From: an uncultured Anaerococcus sp.
GTDB taxonomy: Bacteria; Bacillota; Clostridia; Tissierellales; Peptoniphilaceae
Direction: 5' to 3'
Assembly: GCF_943912825.1 (NCBI RefSeq)
Contig: NZ_CALTUX010000004.1
Location: forward strand, 1 to 64,000
Length of the DNA: 64,000 bases
Shown: positions 8,407 to 18,020 of the stretch, in pieces
How positions within the stretch are numbered: the stretch's first letter is position 1
Layout: the number at the start of each line of letters is the position of its first letter
Notes under the pieces: generated by a model
The model's input: the letters and a program-made list of their open reading frames with translations, nothing else
What the model was told of the DNA's origin: nothing
Databases searched by the model: none
Program-made: the position numbers and the translations under genes

Positions 8407-11024
8407 AGCTCCAATCTATATGTTTTAATCTCAAAGCCTGGCAAGTTTTTATCAATTTCATCCTTTATTTTTCTCTCACCTAAGATATCATATTCAACTG
8501 CCTTAAGATCAATCTTTTTGGCTGATTTTCCTGGATTATAGACTCTTAGGATTGGTTCGTTTTTGTCATTCCTAAAAAGAGTTGAAAAAATATTGTCACC
8601 CAGGTCGATTTTAGGAAGATTTAAATCTTTCTCTTCGATATCATTTTTATCTAGGCCAAGAGATATAAAATCTACTCTGGCTTGTAAGATATCTTGCCTA
8701 TTTTTATCAAAATCATTTGCAAAGCTTGCAAAATAAAATTCAAAGGTCATTTCAGATAAGTCATCTTTTATAAGCTGGGCATCAGGTGTTGGGAAATATC
8801 CCCAATCTCCAAGCTCGCCCACTGACCTAAAGAGGGTCATATAAAGGCCCTCGCCTTTTATCATCTCATATTCGGCAGGACCGATGGCAGATACTCCAAA
8901 GCCCTTTTTATCATTATCCATAACCTGGACATAGCGGTTGAAATTTTGGGAAAAGTCTGGGTTTTTCCATGTTTGTGGAGGATAGGCATCTCTTTCTACA
9001 CATTCAAAAATGGATTCTGCATAGACCTTGTCTGTTTCAAGATTATGACCAAAGAGGAGGCGCATCCTGTGGTCTTTGGCCAAGTTTTTAAGGCTGATTT
9101 TTATCTTAAGAGGGATATTTTTATCATATAGGATGATTTCCTTATCGATGGCCATCTCTATTAAGTCACTTGACCTATTAGCCCTTCTCTGGGTGATATC
9201 GTTAAGTCTTATCTGCTCAGCTAATAGCTTATCTTCTGCTGATTTTGGAAGCTTAAAGCTTTCCCTTATCCTAATTATGGTCTTGTCATTTTCCCTTATG
9301 ATTTTTTGACCTATTAGTTTGCCGCCAAGAATCCTTGTCCCATCTGTCGATTGTCTGTAGATATATTCATTGCCAATATCGCCTGTATCTTCGATTGCTA
9401 GGACGTTTTTAAAGCTAAGTACAGAGTTTTTATCAAATATATCAAGGCTGGCATTATCATTTATACTTAGCTTGTAAAAGTCATTTTCGATTTGTTTTTC
9501 ATTTATTTCACAAGATGCAAAGGAAGATTGACCTGTAACTAGACTTAAGATTTTTTTCTCAAAGGCTCCCAATTCTAAGGAAAATCTAACCCTGACCTTA
9601 TTTGCAAAATATGGCTTTCTAAACTTATCATCTGGCAAAATATAGGCAAAACCTGTGCCTAAGTAGGTGATTTCTGCTGGGATTTCTTTCCCCTCCTCAT
9701 CTACTAATTTCAAAGCTGGGGCGGATTTCCCCGCAAGTTCATCATAAACATCCGGATAATCTATACCGAAAAATTTCCTGTCTATTTCAATCTCTGTCAC
9801 CACTTCCTTAATCCTCCTATAAGGGAGGGTATTTATGATGCAGATAGCATAATCATTGACATTGGCAGTGCTTTCTCTAATCTTTTTCTTGGCGAAATCT
9901 TCTAGGTAATCTAGACCTTCATCCACATTCTTAAAGCGTCTTAGATTGCCATCGTGGACAGAATCTACAGAGCAGCCGCAAATGCTGTCGTGGGGGTGGT
10001 TTTTGATTAATTCTTGGTAGAAATAATCTAGCTTTTGGTGAGGATAGGCATCCCTGTCCACAAAAAGAGTGAATAGGGGTTGGATAACTTCTTCAAAACG
10101 CATCTCCAGGCTCTTGTTGTATTTTTTAAGATAATACCTAGATGATGATGTGGAGTTTAGAGTCCACCAGCCATCAGTCGCCTGACTTCTAAGCTCTCCT
10201 TTGATTGTATCAATCTCTCCCACCTCATTTTCAAGGGCCTTAAAATATAGGTCTAAATTTGAATGAACAAAGTCATAATCCTCATAAAGAGCATTGGCCT
10301 TTTTTAAGATTTGTCCGATATTTTTCTGGACTGGCGAATGGTCGCAACCGTTCATTAAAAGAAGCTGGTTTGTAGATGCGTATTTTTCCATATCGGCTAT
10401 GCGTTTATCCATGTAGGCCTTAAGGTCTTCCTCATCTTCTGGTATATCTAGGCCATTGGCATACCAATTTGCAAAAAGCACGCTTAGGGTCTTATCCCCA
10501 TTTGGGCTCTGCCAATAAATTTCAGAATTTTTTGATGTGAAATCTTCTATAACTACATTGTCAAAGCCAGTCGCCTTAACTCCCCTGCCAAAATATGCCA
10601 CGTCTATCCCTGCTTTTTTAAGAATTTGGCTGGCCTGGCCAATATTGCCAAAGGTATCTGGAAAATAGCCAATCATTGAAGGAGATCCCCACTTTTTTAT
10701 ATTTTTTATGCCAAGGCTTAGATTTTTAAGGTTAGACTCGCCACTTGTAAGGAAGGCATCTTGGAGGATATACCAAGGTCCTAGCTTAAGCTTTCCAGCT
10801 TCTATCAGATTTTTAATTTTTTCCTTGTTTTGAGGGCGAACCTCAAGATAATCTCCTATAGGAAGATAATGGCCATCTAGCCAATAGTATTTAAAATCCG
10901 GGTCTTCAAAGGCCTCAAGGACTCCATCCATCAGGTCAATTAGGCGCATATGGTGGTTTTCATAAGGCAGGTACCACTCCCTATCCCAATGAGTGTGGCT
11001 TACCACGTGGACGGTCTTTTTCAT
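8403..11024 (-). CDS. GH38 alpha-mannosidase
   Basis: An 873-aa cytoplasmic alpha-mannosidase, full length for bacterial GH38. The N-terminal SHTHWDREWY supplies zinc ligands H12 and D14. D123 in GYFPDTFGN is the third ligand and catalytic nucleophile. H345 in HPHDSICG is the fourth ligand. The remainder is the alpha-mannosidase middle and beta-sandwich C-terminal domains. It should remove alpha-1,2/1,3-linked mannose from N-glycan fragments. No signal peptide is present. It overlaps both neighbours by four bases (GH84 upstream, GH125 downstream), so all three are translationally coupled and likely act on the same imported substrate. Confidence 0.95.
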   Translation of the reverse strand: MKKTVHVVSHTHWDREWYLPYENHHMRLIDLMDGVLEAFEDPDFKYYWLDGHYLPIGDYLEVRPQNKEKIKNLIEAGKLKLGPWYILQDAFLTSGESNLKNLSLGIKNIKKWGSPSMIGYFPDTFGNIGQASQILKKAGIDVAYFGRGVKATGFDNVVIEDFTSKNSEIYWQSPNGDKTLSVLFANWYANGLDIPEDEEDLKAYMDKRIADMEKYASTNQLLLMNGCDHSPVQKNIGQILKKANALYEDYDFVHSNLDLYFKALENEVGEIDTIKGELRSQATDGWWTLNSTSSSRYYLKKYNKSLEMRFEEVIQPLFTLFVDRDAYPHQKLDYFYQELIKNHPHDSICGCSVDSVHDGNLRRFKNVDEGLDYLEDFAKKKIRESTANVNDYAICIINTLPYRRIKEVVTEIEIDRKFFGIDYPDVYDELAGKSAPALKLVDEEGKEIPAEITYLGTGFAYILPDDKFRKPYFANKVRVRFSLELGAFEKKILSLVTGQSSFASCEINEKQIENDFYKLSINDNASLDIFDKNSVLSFKNVLAIEDTGDIGNEYIYRQSTDGTRILGGKLIGQKIIRENDKTIIRIRESFKLPKSAEDKLLAEQIRLNDITQRRANRSSDLIEMAIDKEIILYDKNIPLKIKISLKNLAKDHRMRLLFGHNLETDKVYAESIFECVERDAYPPQTWKNPDFSQNFNRYVQVMDNDKKGFGVSAIGPAEYEMIKGEGLYMTLFRSVGELGDWGYFPTPDAQLIKDDLSEMTFEFYFASFANDFDKNRQDILQARVDFISLGLDKNDIEEKDLNLPKIDLGDNIFSTLFRNDKNEPILRVYNPGKSAKKIDLKAVEYDILGERKIKDEIDKNLPGFEIKTYRLEL

Positions 11025-12316
11025 TGGTCATATCCTAGTCTTAGGTCTTCGTAGATTTTTTCAAGGACTCTGGAGGTCTTTACCTTTCTTTGTTCGACTT
11101 CATCTTGGGTAAATTCTGTATAAATTTCTACCTTGCAATCTTCTGTATGCTTATAAAGGTCTTTGGCCTTTTCTAAATCGCCGTCAAGTAGGGCCTTGAC
11201 TGCTTTTAATAGATAAGAAAGGGATTTGAAAAATTCCTTTACTTCCTCATATAATTTTTCATTTGTGTAATTTTCAAAATAAGAGTCGATTGCCCCTAAT
11301 TTTTTATCTATTAGGGCCTCAAGCCTTTGGTAATCCTTATCCTCATAGGCCCTTGCAATTTCGTAATCTTCATGGAATTTTCTCTCTGTAAACCTATCAT
11401 AAACCCCAGACCCAAAGAAGGAATCAGAAATTATAAATAGATCATCAGCTACCTTGCTATCCACATAGGAAAGGGCTGCCTTAAAGGATTTAAGAGGGTC
11501 GTAGGCCTTTGGGTCCTTGGCAAAATCTTCTATTTGGTAGATTGAAATCTTTGATAGCTCTGCCTGGTTCATTGGATTTGAGAGGATTGACTTGTAAGAT
11601 ATATACCTGGAGTCAAAAAACTCGAAGATTTCCATAAAGATTTGATCTCTTAGGTAATCATTGACCGGCCAATTAAACCAGATGTCTGCTTCCTTGCCGT
11701 AAAGGTCAATAAATTCATCGTTAGATGCCTTGGTGATTGGAACTACAACATCATAGCCTGTCCACATGATAGATAAATTATCAAGGCCTCTTAAAAGCTT
11801 AAAGTATTCACTACCCTTTTCATCAATCCAAGCTGAATTGTACCAAGGATGGACAAAAAGTAGCTCTTTATTTTCAAAATTTTCTAGGTGGGCTAATATA
11901 TCTTTTACAAGCCTTAGGTGGAAGTCTCTTTGATCGTAAGCCAAATCCCTATCTATATCATCCATACAAAGGGCAAAAGATGTGACGCCTGCCGCATGAA
12001 GGCTGTCATATTTGGCAAAAAGCTTTGAAATTTCTGCATCGTAGTCGTCAAATTTTATTAGATTTTGTCCAGGATGGATGGCCCAGATAAAGTCCACTGA
12101 CTTTTCCTTGGCAAGGGAAGCTAGTTTACTAAGCTCAGCTAACTTTTCATCTGGATAGGCTTCTCTCCATTTTATATTGTGGTAAGGGTCATCCTTAGGT
12201 GCGTAAATATAGCGATTCATACCTATGTCTGATAGGAATTCTATCATTGATAATCTATCTTCAAAGCTCCAAGGTATTCCATAAAATCCTTCTATTACCC
12301 CTCTTTTTTCTAACAT
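11021..12316 (-). CDS. GH84 beta-N-acetylglucosaminidase, short cytoplasmic form
   Basis: About 431 aa, essentially only the GH84 catalytic barrel plus a helical C-terminal part. The N-terminal GVIEGFYGIPWSFEDR is the GH84 hallmark. The adjacent catalytic aspartates (about D119 and D120) are in FALCMDDIDRD, and NWPVNDYLRDQ near 220 lines the active site. It hydrolyses beta-linked terminal GlcNAc by substrate-assisted catalysis. Unlike secreted clostridial GH84 toxins such as NagJ, it has no signal peptide, carbohydrate-binding or cell-wall modules, so it should act on GlcNAc-containing oligosaccharides in the cytoplasm. The start at ATG 12316 is preferred over a GTG two codons upstream because AGGAG lies five bases before it. 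First gene of the three-gene operon. Confidence 0.92.
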   Translation of the reverse strand: MLEKRGVIEGFYGIPWSFEDRLSMIEFLSDIGMNRYIYAPKDDPYHNIKWREAYPDEKLAELSKLASLAKEKSVDFIWAIHPGQNLIKFDDYDAEISKLFAKYDSLHAAGVTSFALCMDDIDRDLAYDQRDFHLRLVKDILAHLENFENKELLFVHPWYNSAWIDEKGSEYFKLLRGLDNLSIMWTGYDVVVPITKASNDEFIDLYGKEADIWFNWPVNDYLRDQIFMEIFEFFDSRYISYKSILSNPMNQAELSKISIYQIEDFAKDPKAYDPLKSFKAALSYVDSKVADDLFIISDSFFGSGVYDRFTERKFHEDYEIARAYEDKDYQRLEALIDKKLGAIDSYFENYTNEKLYEEVKEFFKSLSYLLKAVKALLDGDLEKAKDLYKHTEDCKVEIYTEFTQDEVEQRKVKTSRVLEKIYEDLRLGYDQ

Positions 12317-12343
12317 ATTCACTCCTATTTTAAAATTTTATAT

Positions 12344-12357
12344 TGAAAACATTTTCA
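12344..12357. promoter_or_regulatory. Operator-like palindrome before the GH84 operon
   Basis: TGAAAACATTTTCA, one position off the perfect palindrome TGAAAATATTTTCA found at 12479 and 18021. It lies about 28 bp before the GH84 start codon, where a repressor would block transcription. The shape resembles a degenerate LacI/CcpA-family site. Confidence 0.6.
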
Positions 12358-12478
12358 TTTATAGCTTGACTAGGCAAATAATGATTGCTAATAATAAAGT
12401 TAAATCACGTTCATGTAATTTGTCACTTGCGTTCAAAATGACGTGTTTCGATTAATTGTCCTCGGTCTTGTTTAAATT

Positions 12479-12492
12479 TGAAAATATTTTCA
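12479..12492. promoter_or_regulatory. Operator-like palindrome TGAAAATATTTTCA
   Basis: A perfect 14-bp palindrome, identical to the one at 18021-18034 upstream of the importer operon and almost identical to 12344-12357. It lies between the terminator of the importer operon and the GH84 operon, 135 bp from the near-identical site, a spacing that would suit a looping repressor. Confidence 0.6.
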
Positions 12493-12502
12493 TTTTTCTT
12501 TG

Positions 12503-12525
12503 AAAAGATAAAGGGCTGCTGCCCT
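12503..12525 (-). terminator. Terminator of the importer operon
   Basis: On the minus strand AGGGC-AGCA-GCCCT (12512-12525) is followed by TTATCTTTTC. It separates the importer operon ending with the binding protein from the GH84 operon. Confidence 0.6.
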
Positions 12526-12544
12526 CGTGAAGATAACCCCCACA

Positions 12545-12603
12545 TCCAGGGAATATCCCTTAGGCTTAGCCTTTAGTGGATATTCCTCTAATTGTGTGGA
12601 TTG
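12545..12603 (-). other. Long hairpin downstream of the binding-protein gene
   Basis: In the minus-strand transcript GGAATATCC pairs with GGATATTCC around an inner AGGC-TAA-GCCT, with an outer CCACA/TGTGG clamp. There is no T run at its foot. It lies directly after the highly expressed type of gene (binding lipoprotein), where such stems often protect mRNA 3' ends. Role is inferred from position only. Confidence 0.45.
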
Positions 12604-12641
12604 CTTATTCACTTAAGCAACTGCCCCTCTAATTTTTCTTA

Positions 12642-14177
12642 CTATTTATTGTTCCAAGCGTCTAGTTGTTTTTGAACTTCTTCTATTACCTTGTCTATTC
12701 CTGCTGTATTTAGTTTTTCTAGGAATTCGTCATAATAGCTTTCATCGAAGGCACCAGTTTTTAGGTTGATGGTGTATTCGTTTACTGATTGTTGGATGTT
12801 TGCTATTTCTGTTGCGATGTTACTTTCATCTAGGGTGAAGCCAAGAACTGGAGATGGTGCTAGTCTTTCTTCAAATTCTTTTGCTTCCTTGTCAAATTCT
12901 TCATCGCCGATTCCAGGTGCGCCATCTAGTGGTGTTCTATTTAGTGCTGATAGGAAGGTAAAGGCTGGTACGTCATAGTCATTGTCGATACCGTCAGCTT
13001 CTTTGTTGTGTTTTACAACCTTGCCGTCTTTGTATTCGAAGTTTTTGCCTTCTATACCATAGCATAACATATCTTGTAATTTCTTATCTGTGAACATTCT
13101 GTTGATAAAGTCCATGGCAAGTTCTGCCTTGTCAGATTGAGAGTTGATTGATACCATCTTACCTTGGGCCTTGTCATTTGATACTACTATCTTTTCACCT
13201 ACTATGTTTGATACTACATCATTACGTGGAGCTACTGACCAGATTGCTGCTGATCCTGGTTCTCCTTCACCTTCTGTTAGAAGTACTTCATTTTCTGGCA
13301 TTACTGTTCCAGGTTCAACTTGTGGTGCAGATGGTGAAATATAGCCATTATCCATGTATTCTTTCATCTTCATGATTTGTTCTTTGAATAGGTCTGCTGA
13401 ATAGCGGTTGTAGGCTACAAGTTTGCCATTTTCTTCTTTTACAGCTACACCGTCAGTTACTAGGTATTCTGGTTCTGGCATGGCAAATAAGAAGTCTTTT
13501 GATACGCCAAATGGATATTGCATGCCTTCTTTTTCTTTTACTTCTTTAAAGATTGGTTCTAATTCTGTGATGTTTTTGATGTTTTTGTAGTCTATGTTGT
13601 ATTTCTCAACCATGGACTTTGTCCATACAAATTGGTTGGCTGCTACTACACCTGGATAAGCTGCAGGTATACCGTAGATTTTATCATTCATGCTTACGCC
13701 TTTTAGCATGTCTGGGTTGATTAGGTCTACAAATTCTTTTCCCTTCATTAATTCTGTTAGATCCATTAGAGCATTTTGAGATACTAGAGTCTTATATGGG
13801 CCTGCCCAGCTTGCTGTGAAGGCTAAATCCCAATCTTCACCTGTTGATGACGCTAGTTGAAGTCTTTGTTCATAGTCACCCCAATCGTAGAATACTAGGT
13901 TTAGGTGGTAACCTGCTTTTTGTTCATCTAGGTATTCGTTGATTTTTGCTACAGTTTCTTCTGTACCTGCTTGTGGGGTACCGATGTTAAGATAGGTTAG
14001 GGTTGGAATGTCACCTGTTTCAGTTTCCTTTGCCTTATCGTCCTTTTTTTCTGCAGTTTCTGTTGTTTCTGTCTTTTTTGTTTCTTCTGCTGGCTTTTCA
14101 TTGTTTCCACATGCTGAAATTCCTAAAGCGAGCATTAGTGCCATTGATGTGTAAGCAAATTTTTTAACTAAATTCAT
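12642..14177 (-). CDS. ABC transporter oligosaccharide-binding lipoprotein (LplA-type)
   Basis: A 511-aa extracellular solute-binding protein. The N-terminal signal ends in the lipobox LGISAC with C23, followed by a Lys/Glu/Thr-rich linker of about 25 residues; the mature family-1-type binding fold starts around residue 55 (IPTLTYLNIGTPQAGTEE). Size and C-terminal pattern fit the large LplA-like binding proteins that capture complex oligosaccharides. It is the last gene of the operon ATPase - YesL-like - permease - permease - binding protein, and has a good AGGAGG. Because the next operon downstream encodes GH84, GH38 and GH125 and shares an operator-like palindrome, its ligand is probably an N-glycan-derived oligosaccharide (inference). 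Confidence 0.9.
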   Translation of the reverse strand: MNLVKKFAYTSMALMLALGISACGNNEKPAEETKKTETTETAEKKDDKAKETETGDIPTLTYLNIGTPQAGTEETVAKINEYLDEQKAGYHLNLVFYDWGDYEQRLQLASSTGEDWDLAFTASWAGPYKTLVSQNALMDLTELMKGKEFVDLINPDMLKGVSMNDKIYGIPAAYPGVVAANQFVWTKSMVEKYNIDYKNIKNITELEPIFKEVKEKEGMQYPFGVSKDFLFAMPEPEYLVTDGVAVKEENGKLVAYNRYSADLFKEQIMKMKEYMDNGYISPSAPQVEPGTVMPENEVLLTEGEGEPGSAAIWSVAPRNDVVSNIVGEKIVVSNDKAQGKMVSINSQSDKAELAMDFINRMFTDKKLQDMLCYGIEGKNFEYKDGKVVKHNKEADGIDNDYDVPAFTFLSALNRTPLDGAPGIGDEEFDKEAKEFEERLAPSPVLGFTLDESNIATEIANIQQSVNEYTINLKTGAFDESYYDEFLEKLNTAGIDKVIEEVQKQLDAWNNK

Positions 14178-14195
14178 AATCTCCTCCTTAATGAA

Positions 14196-15119
14196 TTATT
14201 CTTTTACTGCTCCAAGTGTTAGGCCACTGATGAAGTATCTTTGGAAGAATGGATAGGTTATGGCAATTGGCGCTGTTGTTATAACTACTATGGCCATTCT
14301 CAAAGTCTCCTGTGGCAAGGTTTTCATTGCTTGATTGGCTACACCTCCTATTTGGCTACCTCTTGATGCGAGGAAGGCCGTTGAATTTTGTACTCTTATT
14401 AACAGGTATTGGACTGGTATCTTGTTTAAGTCATCTATATAAAGCATAGCATTATACCAATCATTCCAATAACCTAGTGTTAAAAATAGTCCGATTGTGG
14501 CAAGGACTGGCAAAGATAGGGGTAGGACGATTTTGAAAAATATCTGAAATTCGTTGGCCCCGTCTATGGTTGCCGCCTCTATTAGGGCATTTGGGATGGA
14601 CGTTTGGAAAAATGTCCTCATTATTATTATGTTAAAGGTACCTAGAAGTAGGGGCAAGATTAGGGCCCACACTGAGTTTCTAAGGCCTAAAAACTGAGTC
14701 ATTACTAAATAGCTTGCTACAAGTCCGCCTGAAAAAAGCATGGGAATTGTAGAAACTTTTGTGAAAAATCCCTTAAATTCAAAGTCATCTCTGGATAGGG
14801 CGTAGGCATAAAGGGTTGTCAAGGATAGGGCAAGGATTACACCTACCACTGTTATAAAGATTGACACCTTATAGGCCTGAATTATAGATGATCCTGACCT
14901 AAAGATTAGCTTGTATGCATCAAAGCTTATCTTTTCAGGAAATAAGCTATATCCGTTTGTCGCAAGTGTTGCCTCATCTGTAATTGATATGACAAATACA
15001 AATAAGAAGGGCAAGATTGCCGAAATGGTCAAAAATATCAAATATATATTTAGGCCGATATTGCTAGCCCTAGACACTTCCAAGGGATCATAATGCTTTT
15101 TCTTTTTTATTTCTTGCAT
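14196..15119 (-). CDS. ABC transporter permease (LplC/YtcP-type)
   Basis: A 307-aa MalG-class inner-membrane permease with about six hydrophobic segments. The EAA cytoplasmic loop that contacts the ATPase is EAATIDGANEFQIFFKIVLPL near residues 190-210, and the protein ends in the typical ISGLTLGAVKE. It sits 10 bp after the partner permease and 18 bp before the binding-protein gene. It forms the transmembrane channel as a heterodimer with the product of 15129-16130, powered by an MsmK-like ATPase. Confidence 0.93.
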   Translation of the reverse strand: MQEIKKKKHYDPLEVSRASNIGLNIYLIFLTISAILPFLFVFVISITDEATLATNGYSLFPEKISFDAYKLIFRSGSSIIQAYKVSIFITVVGVILALSLTTLYAYALSRDDFEFKGFFTKVSTIPMLFSGGLVASYLVMTQFLGLRNSVWALILPLLLGTFNIIIMRTFFQTSIPNALIEAATIDGANEFQIFFKIVLPLSLPVLATIGLFLTLGYWNDWYNAMLYIDDLNKIPVQYLLIRVQNSTAFLASRGSQIGGVANQAMKTLPQETLRMAIVVITTAPIAITYPFFQRYFISGLTLGAVKE

Positions 15120-15128
15120 AATATCCTC

Positions 15129-16130
15129 CTAGAATAGGGACCTTTGTGGGTCGTATCTCTTGACTAGCTTATTGGCTCCAATTATTAAGATTGCTCCTAC
15201 AGCTGATTGCAAGAGTGAAACTGCTGATGATAGGCCTATATCTCCATTTTTCATAAGGGCCCTAAATACATAGGTATCGATTACGTTTGTAACAGCATAA
15301 AGTGGTCCAGAATCTCTTGGCACCTGGTAGAATAAACCAAAGTCTGCCCTAAAGATATTTGCCAGACTCATTATAAATAAAACTGTCACAACTGGCTTAA
15401 GCATTGGGATTGTGATGTATTTAATCTGCTCCCACTTACTGGCTCCGTCCATAACCGCCGCCTCGTAATATGTCTTATCGATTCCTGATAGGGCTGAAAG
15501 ATAGACTACGGTGTTGTAGCCTAGGCCCTTCCAAGCATTGACAATTACCAAGAACACTGGCCACCAGGTCTTAGTGGTGTACCAATTTATATTTCTTCCA
15601 CCAAATTTGGTGATAAGGGCATTTAGAAGACCCTTATCTGGTGATAAAAATGCAAATACTGCATAAGAAATAACTACCCATGACAAAAAGTAAGGCAAAA
15701 AGAGGGAAGTTTGGTAAAACTTCGCAGCCTTCCTATTTAATAGTTCATGGAGGGCAATAGCTGTAAACATTGCAAGAACAATGTTTACAACTATGAAGGT
15801 AGCATTGTACAAAATTGTATTTCTTATGATCACCCAAGCGTCGTTGGATTTAAAGAAGAACTTGAAGTTATCAAGACCAATCCAATCGCTGTGGTAGAGA
15901 TTGTAAAAGAAATTTTTAGAAAATACCTTATAATTTTTAAAGGGGATGATTACCCCAAACATTGGCAGATAGCTCATTATGGCAAACCAGATGAAACCTG
16001 GCAGGCAAAAGGCCATCAGAGGTAGGTTCTTTTTAAATCTTTGGCTAAATGGTTTTTTGGCCTTTTTCTTTCTTTCTTTTAATTCTTTTTGGTCAAGGAC
16101 CTTAGGCTGGCCCAAATTATTATTATCCAT
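15129..16130 (-). CDS. ABC transporter permease (LplB-type)
   Basis: A 333-aa MalF-class permease with a basic cytoplasmic N-terminus (KELKERKKKAKK), then about six membrane segments starting at LMAFCLPGFIWFAIMSY. The EAA loop YYEAAVMDGASKWEQIKYITIP lies near residues 220-240, and the ending LVKRYDPQRSLF is typical of LplB/YtcP systems. It pairs with the permease encoded 10 bp downstream. Part of the importer operon 12642-17874. Confidence 0.93.
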   Translation of the reverse strand: MDNNNLGQPKVLDQKELKERKKKAKKPFSQRFKKNLPLMAFCLPGFIWFAIMSYLPMFGVIIPFKNYKVFSKNFFYNLYHSDWIGLDNFKFFFKSNDAWVIIRNTILYNATFIVVNIVLAMFTAIALHELLNRKAAKFYQTSLFLPYFLSWVVISYAVFAFLSPDKGLLNALITKFGGRNINWYTTKTWWPVFLVIVNAWKGLGYNTVVYLSALSGIDKTYYEAAVMDGASKWEQIKYITIPMLKPVVTVLFIMSLANIFRADFGLFYQVPRDSGPLYAVTNVIDTYVFRALMKNGDIGLSSAVSLLQSAVGAILIIGANKLVKRYDPQRSLF

Positions 16131-16141
16131 TTTAACCTTCC

Positions 16142-16783
16142 TTATAAGTTTTTAACTTTACTTTGGTTTATAAAATTGCCCATAAATCCCATAATTATCA
16201 CCAAGACATAGGTCCAAAGAGAATTTTTTATCATAAGCTCTTCGATCAGACCCCAAATCAGGCAAATAATTATAGCATATAGGGGATATTTTAAAGCAAG
16301 TAGGGCTGAATTTTTGATAGTTTCCACAAAGCCCAGCTCTTTTCTAAAGGCCCTTTGGAGGATGGTATAAAAAATTATATTTCTAAAGGCTAGGCTTAAA
16401 AATATCCTAAGGATAAAAAGACCTAAGACCTCATTTTCCAAAATCCTCAAAGAATCACAGGAGTAAAAATATAGACTAAGCAAAAGGCAATAAGTCGCAT
16501 ATTTTTTGATGGGCCTAGTAGAAAAAAGCTCTTTAAAATATGGTCTATAAAATGATTTTTGATTTACAAATACATTCCTCGTTCCTATAAAGGCCCTTTC
16601 TATAGCAAGGCCTAAAAGTCCTATAAGGGGCACAAATAGGAAAATATAGGAGATGAGGCTTCTATCTATCAAAAGATTTATCAAAATTATAGGCAAAAGG
16701 ATCAAACTTGTGTAGACTAGGGAAAGAAAAATAAATATTATTATCTCCCCAAGGCTTCCAAGGGATTTTGCTAAGGACTCCAT
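16142..16783 (-). CDS. YesL-like (DUF624) membrane protein of the importer operon
   Basis: A 213-aa hydrophobic protein with about five or six membrane segments, for example the stretch around IIIFIFLSLVYTSLILL at the N-terminus and one near LWTYVLVIIMG at the C-terminus. Length, layout and position between an ATPase and LplB/LplC permeases match YesL-type DUF624 proteins, which accompany this class of oligosaccharide importers and whose function is not established. The family call rests on context and topology more than on diagnostic residues. Its start codon overlaps the end of the ATPase gene by one base, and the LplB gene follows after 11 bp. Confidence 0.6.
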   Translation of the reverse strand: MESLAKSLGSLGEIIIFIFLSLVYTSLILLPIILINLLIDRSLISYIFLFVPLIGLLGLAIERAFIGTRNVFVNQKSFYRPYFKELFSTRPIKKYATYCLLLSLYFYSCDSLRILENEVLGLFILRIFLSLAFRNIIFYTILQRAFRKELGFVETIKNSALLALKYPLYAIIICLIWGLIEELMIKNSLWTYVLVIIMGFMGNFINQSKVKNL

Positions 16784-17874
16784 CAGATAATTCTCATAGT
16801 TGTGCCTTTATCAAAAAGGTGGATTTCATCAAGGTTGATATCTAGATTTATCTCATCGTGCTTGTCGACTCCCTTAAACTTGCCCTGGACTTTGACTGCT
16901 ATTTGGCTAGCAGCTTCTTCAGCTTGGGCATAAAGGATTGACTCATCACCGAGCATTTCAATGTTTTCTATGACAGCCTTTATTGATTTTCCGCTTTTTT
17001 CATCAAGATTTACGGCAAAGGACTCTGGCCTTATGCCAATGATTATTTCCTTGCCTTCATAAGGCTTGATGGCTTCTTTCTGGGCATCATTTACAGGGAT
17101 TTCTTCCTTGCCTATTGTAATTTTGCCTCCGGCCACCCTTCCGTTGAAGAAGTTCATTGGAGGAGAGCCGATAAAGTTTGCAACAAAGATATTAGCAGGC
17201 TTATCATAGATTTCTTCTGGAGTGCCCACTTGTTGCATATAGCCATCTTTCATTACGACTATCCTTGTAGCCATGGACATAGCTTCAGTTTGGTCGTGGG
17301 TTACATAGATTGTGGTTGTATCAAGCTGGTCGTGGATTTTGGAGATTTCTGTCCTCATCTGGACCCTAAGCTTGGCATCGAGGTTAGATAAAGGCTCATC
17401 CATAAGGAAAATATTGGCCTCCCTAACTATGGCTCGACCCAGGGCTACCCTTTGTCTTTGACCACCTGAAAGGGCCGCAGGCTTTCTGTCTAGGTAGTCT
17501 TTTAGCTCTAGCATCTCAGCAGCCTTTTCGACCTTTTTCTTAATCTCAGCCTTGTCTACCTTTTGTAGTTTTAGACCAAAGGCCATATTGTCAAAGACTG
17601 TCATGTGGGGATAGAGGGCGTAGTTTTGGAAAACCATTGCAATATTCCTATCTTTAGGGCTCACCTCATTCATAAGCTCGCCGTCTATGTAAAGATTTCC
17701 GCCAGAAATCTCTTCAAGACCGGCTATCATCCTAAGGGTTGTGGACTTGCCACAACCAGATGGGCCTACAAAAACTATGAATTCTTTATCTTCAATATCC
17801 AAATTGAAGTCAAATACCGCTTGGACACCATTTGGATAGATTTTGTCAATGTGCTCTAATTTTAAATTAGCCAT
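16783..17874 (-). CDS. msmK: Sugar ABC transporter ATPase (MsmK/UgpC family)
   Basis: A 363-aa ATPase. Walker A is GPSGCGKST (residues 37-45), the signature LSGGQRQRVALGRAI is near 135, Walker B is IFLMDEP, and the H-loop is VTHDQTEA near 190. The C-terminal 125 residues form the TOBE/regulatory domain of the MalK/MsmK/UgpC group. It energises the importer encoded just downstream and, as in streptococci, may serve several sugar importers. It is the first gene of the operon, with a consensus-like promoter and an operator-like palindrome upstream. Two further paralogues lie at 30724-31809 and 38741-39844, so each importer here has its own ATPase. Confidence 0.95.
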   Translation of the reverse strand: MANLKLEHIDKIYPNGVQAVFDFNLDIEDKEFIVFVGPSGCGKSTTLRMIAGLEEISGGNLYIDGELMNEVSPKDRNIAMVFQNYALYPHMTVFDNMAFGLKLQKVDKAEIKKKVEKAAEMLELKDYLDRKPAALSGGQRQRVALGRAIVREANIFLMDEPLSNLDAKLRVQMRTEISKIHDQLDTTTIYVTHDQTEAMSMATRIVVMKDGYMQQVGTPEEIYDKPANIFVANFIGSPPMNFFNGRVAGGKITIGKEEIPVNDAQKEAIKPYEGKEIIIGIRPESFAVNLDEKSGKSIKAVIENIEMLGDESILYAQAEEAASQIAVKVQGKFKGVDKHDEINLDINLDEIHLFDKGTTMRII

Positions 17875-17937
17875 ATTTTCTCCTTTTCTCGTATGAAAAG
17901 GATTTTCTTATAGATATATCCCTTTCTTCTAAATATT

Positions 17938-17966
17938 ATTTTATAACATTTGCATAAAAAATGCAA
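17938..17966 (-). promoter_or_regulatory. Sigma-A-type promoter of the importer operon
   Basis: On the minus strand -35 TTGCAT (17961-17966) and -10 TAAAAT (17938-17943) are separated by exactly 17 bp, about 64 bp before the ATPase start codon, which has AAAGGAG. Confidence 0.65.
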
Positions 17967-18020
17967 GTAAGTGGCACAATAATCACATTTTCATAATTTT
18001 TATGCAAGAGCTTCGAATTA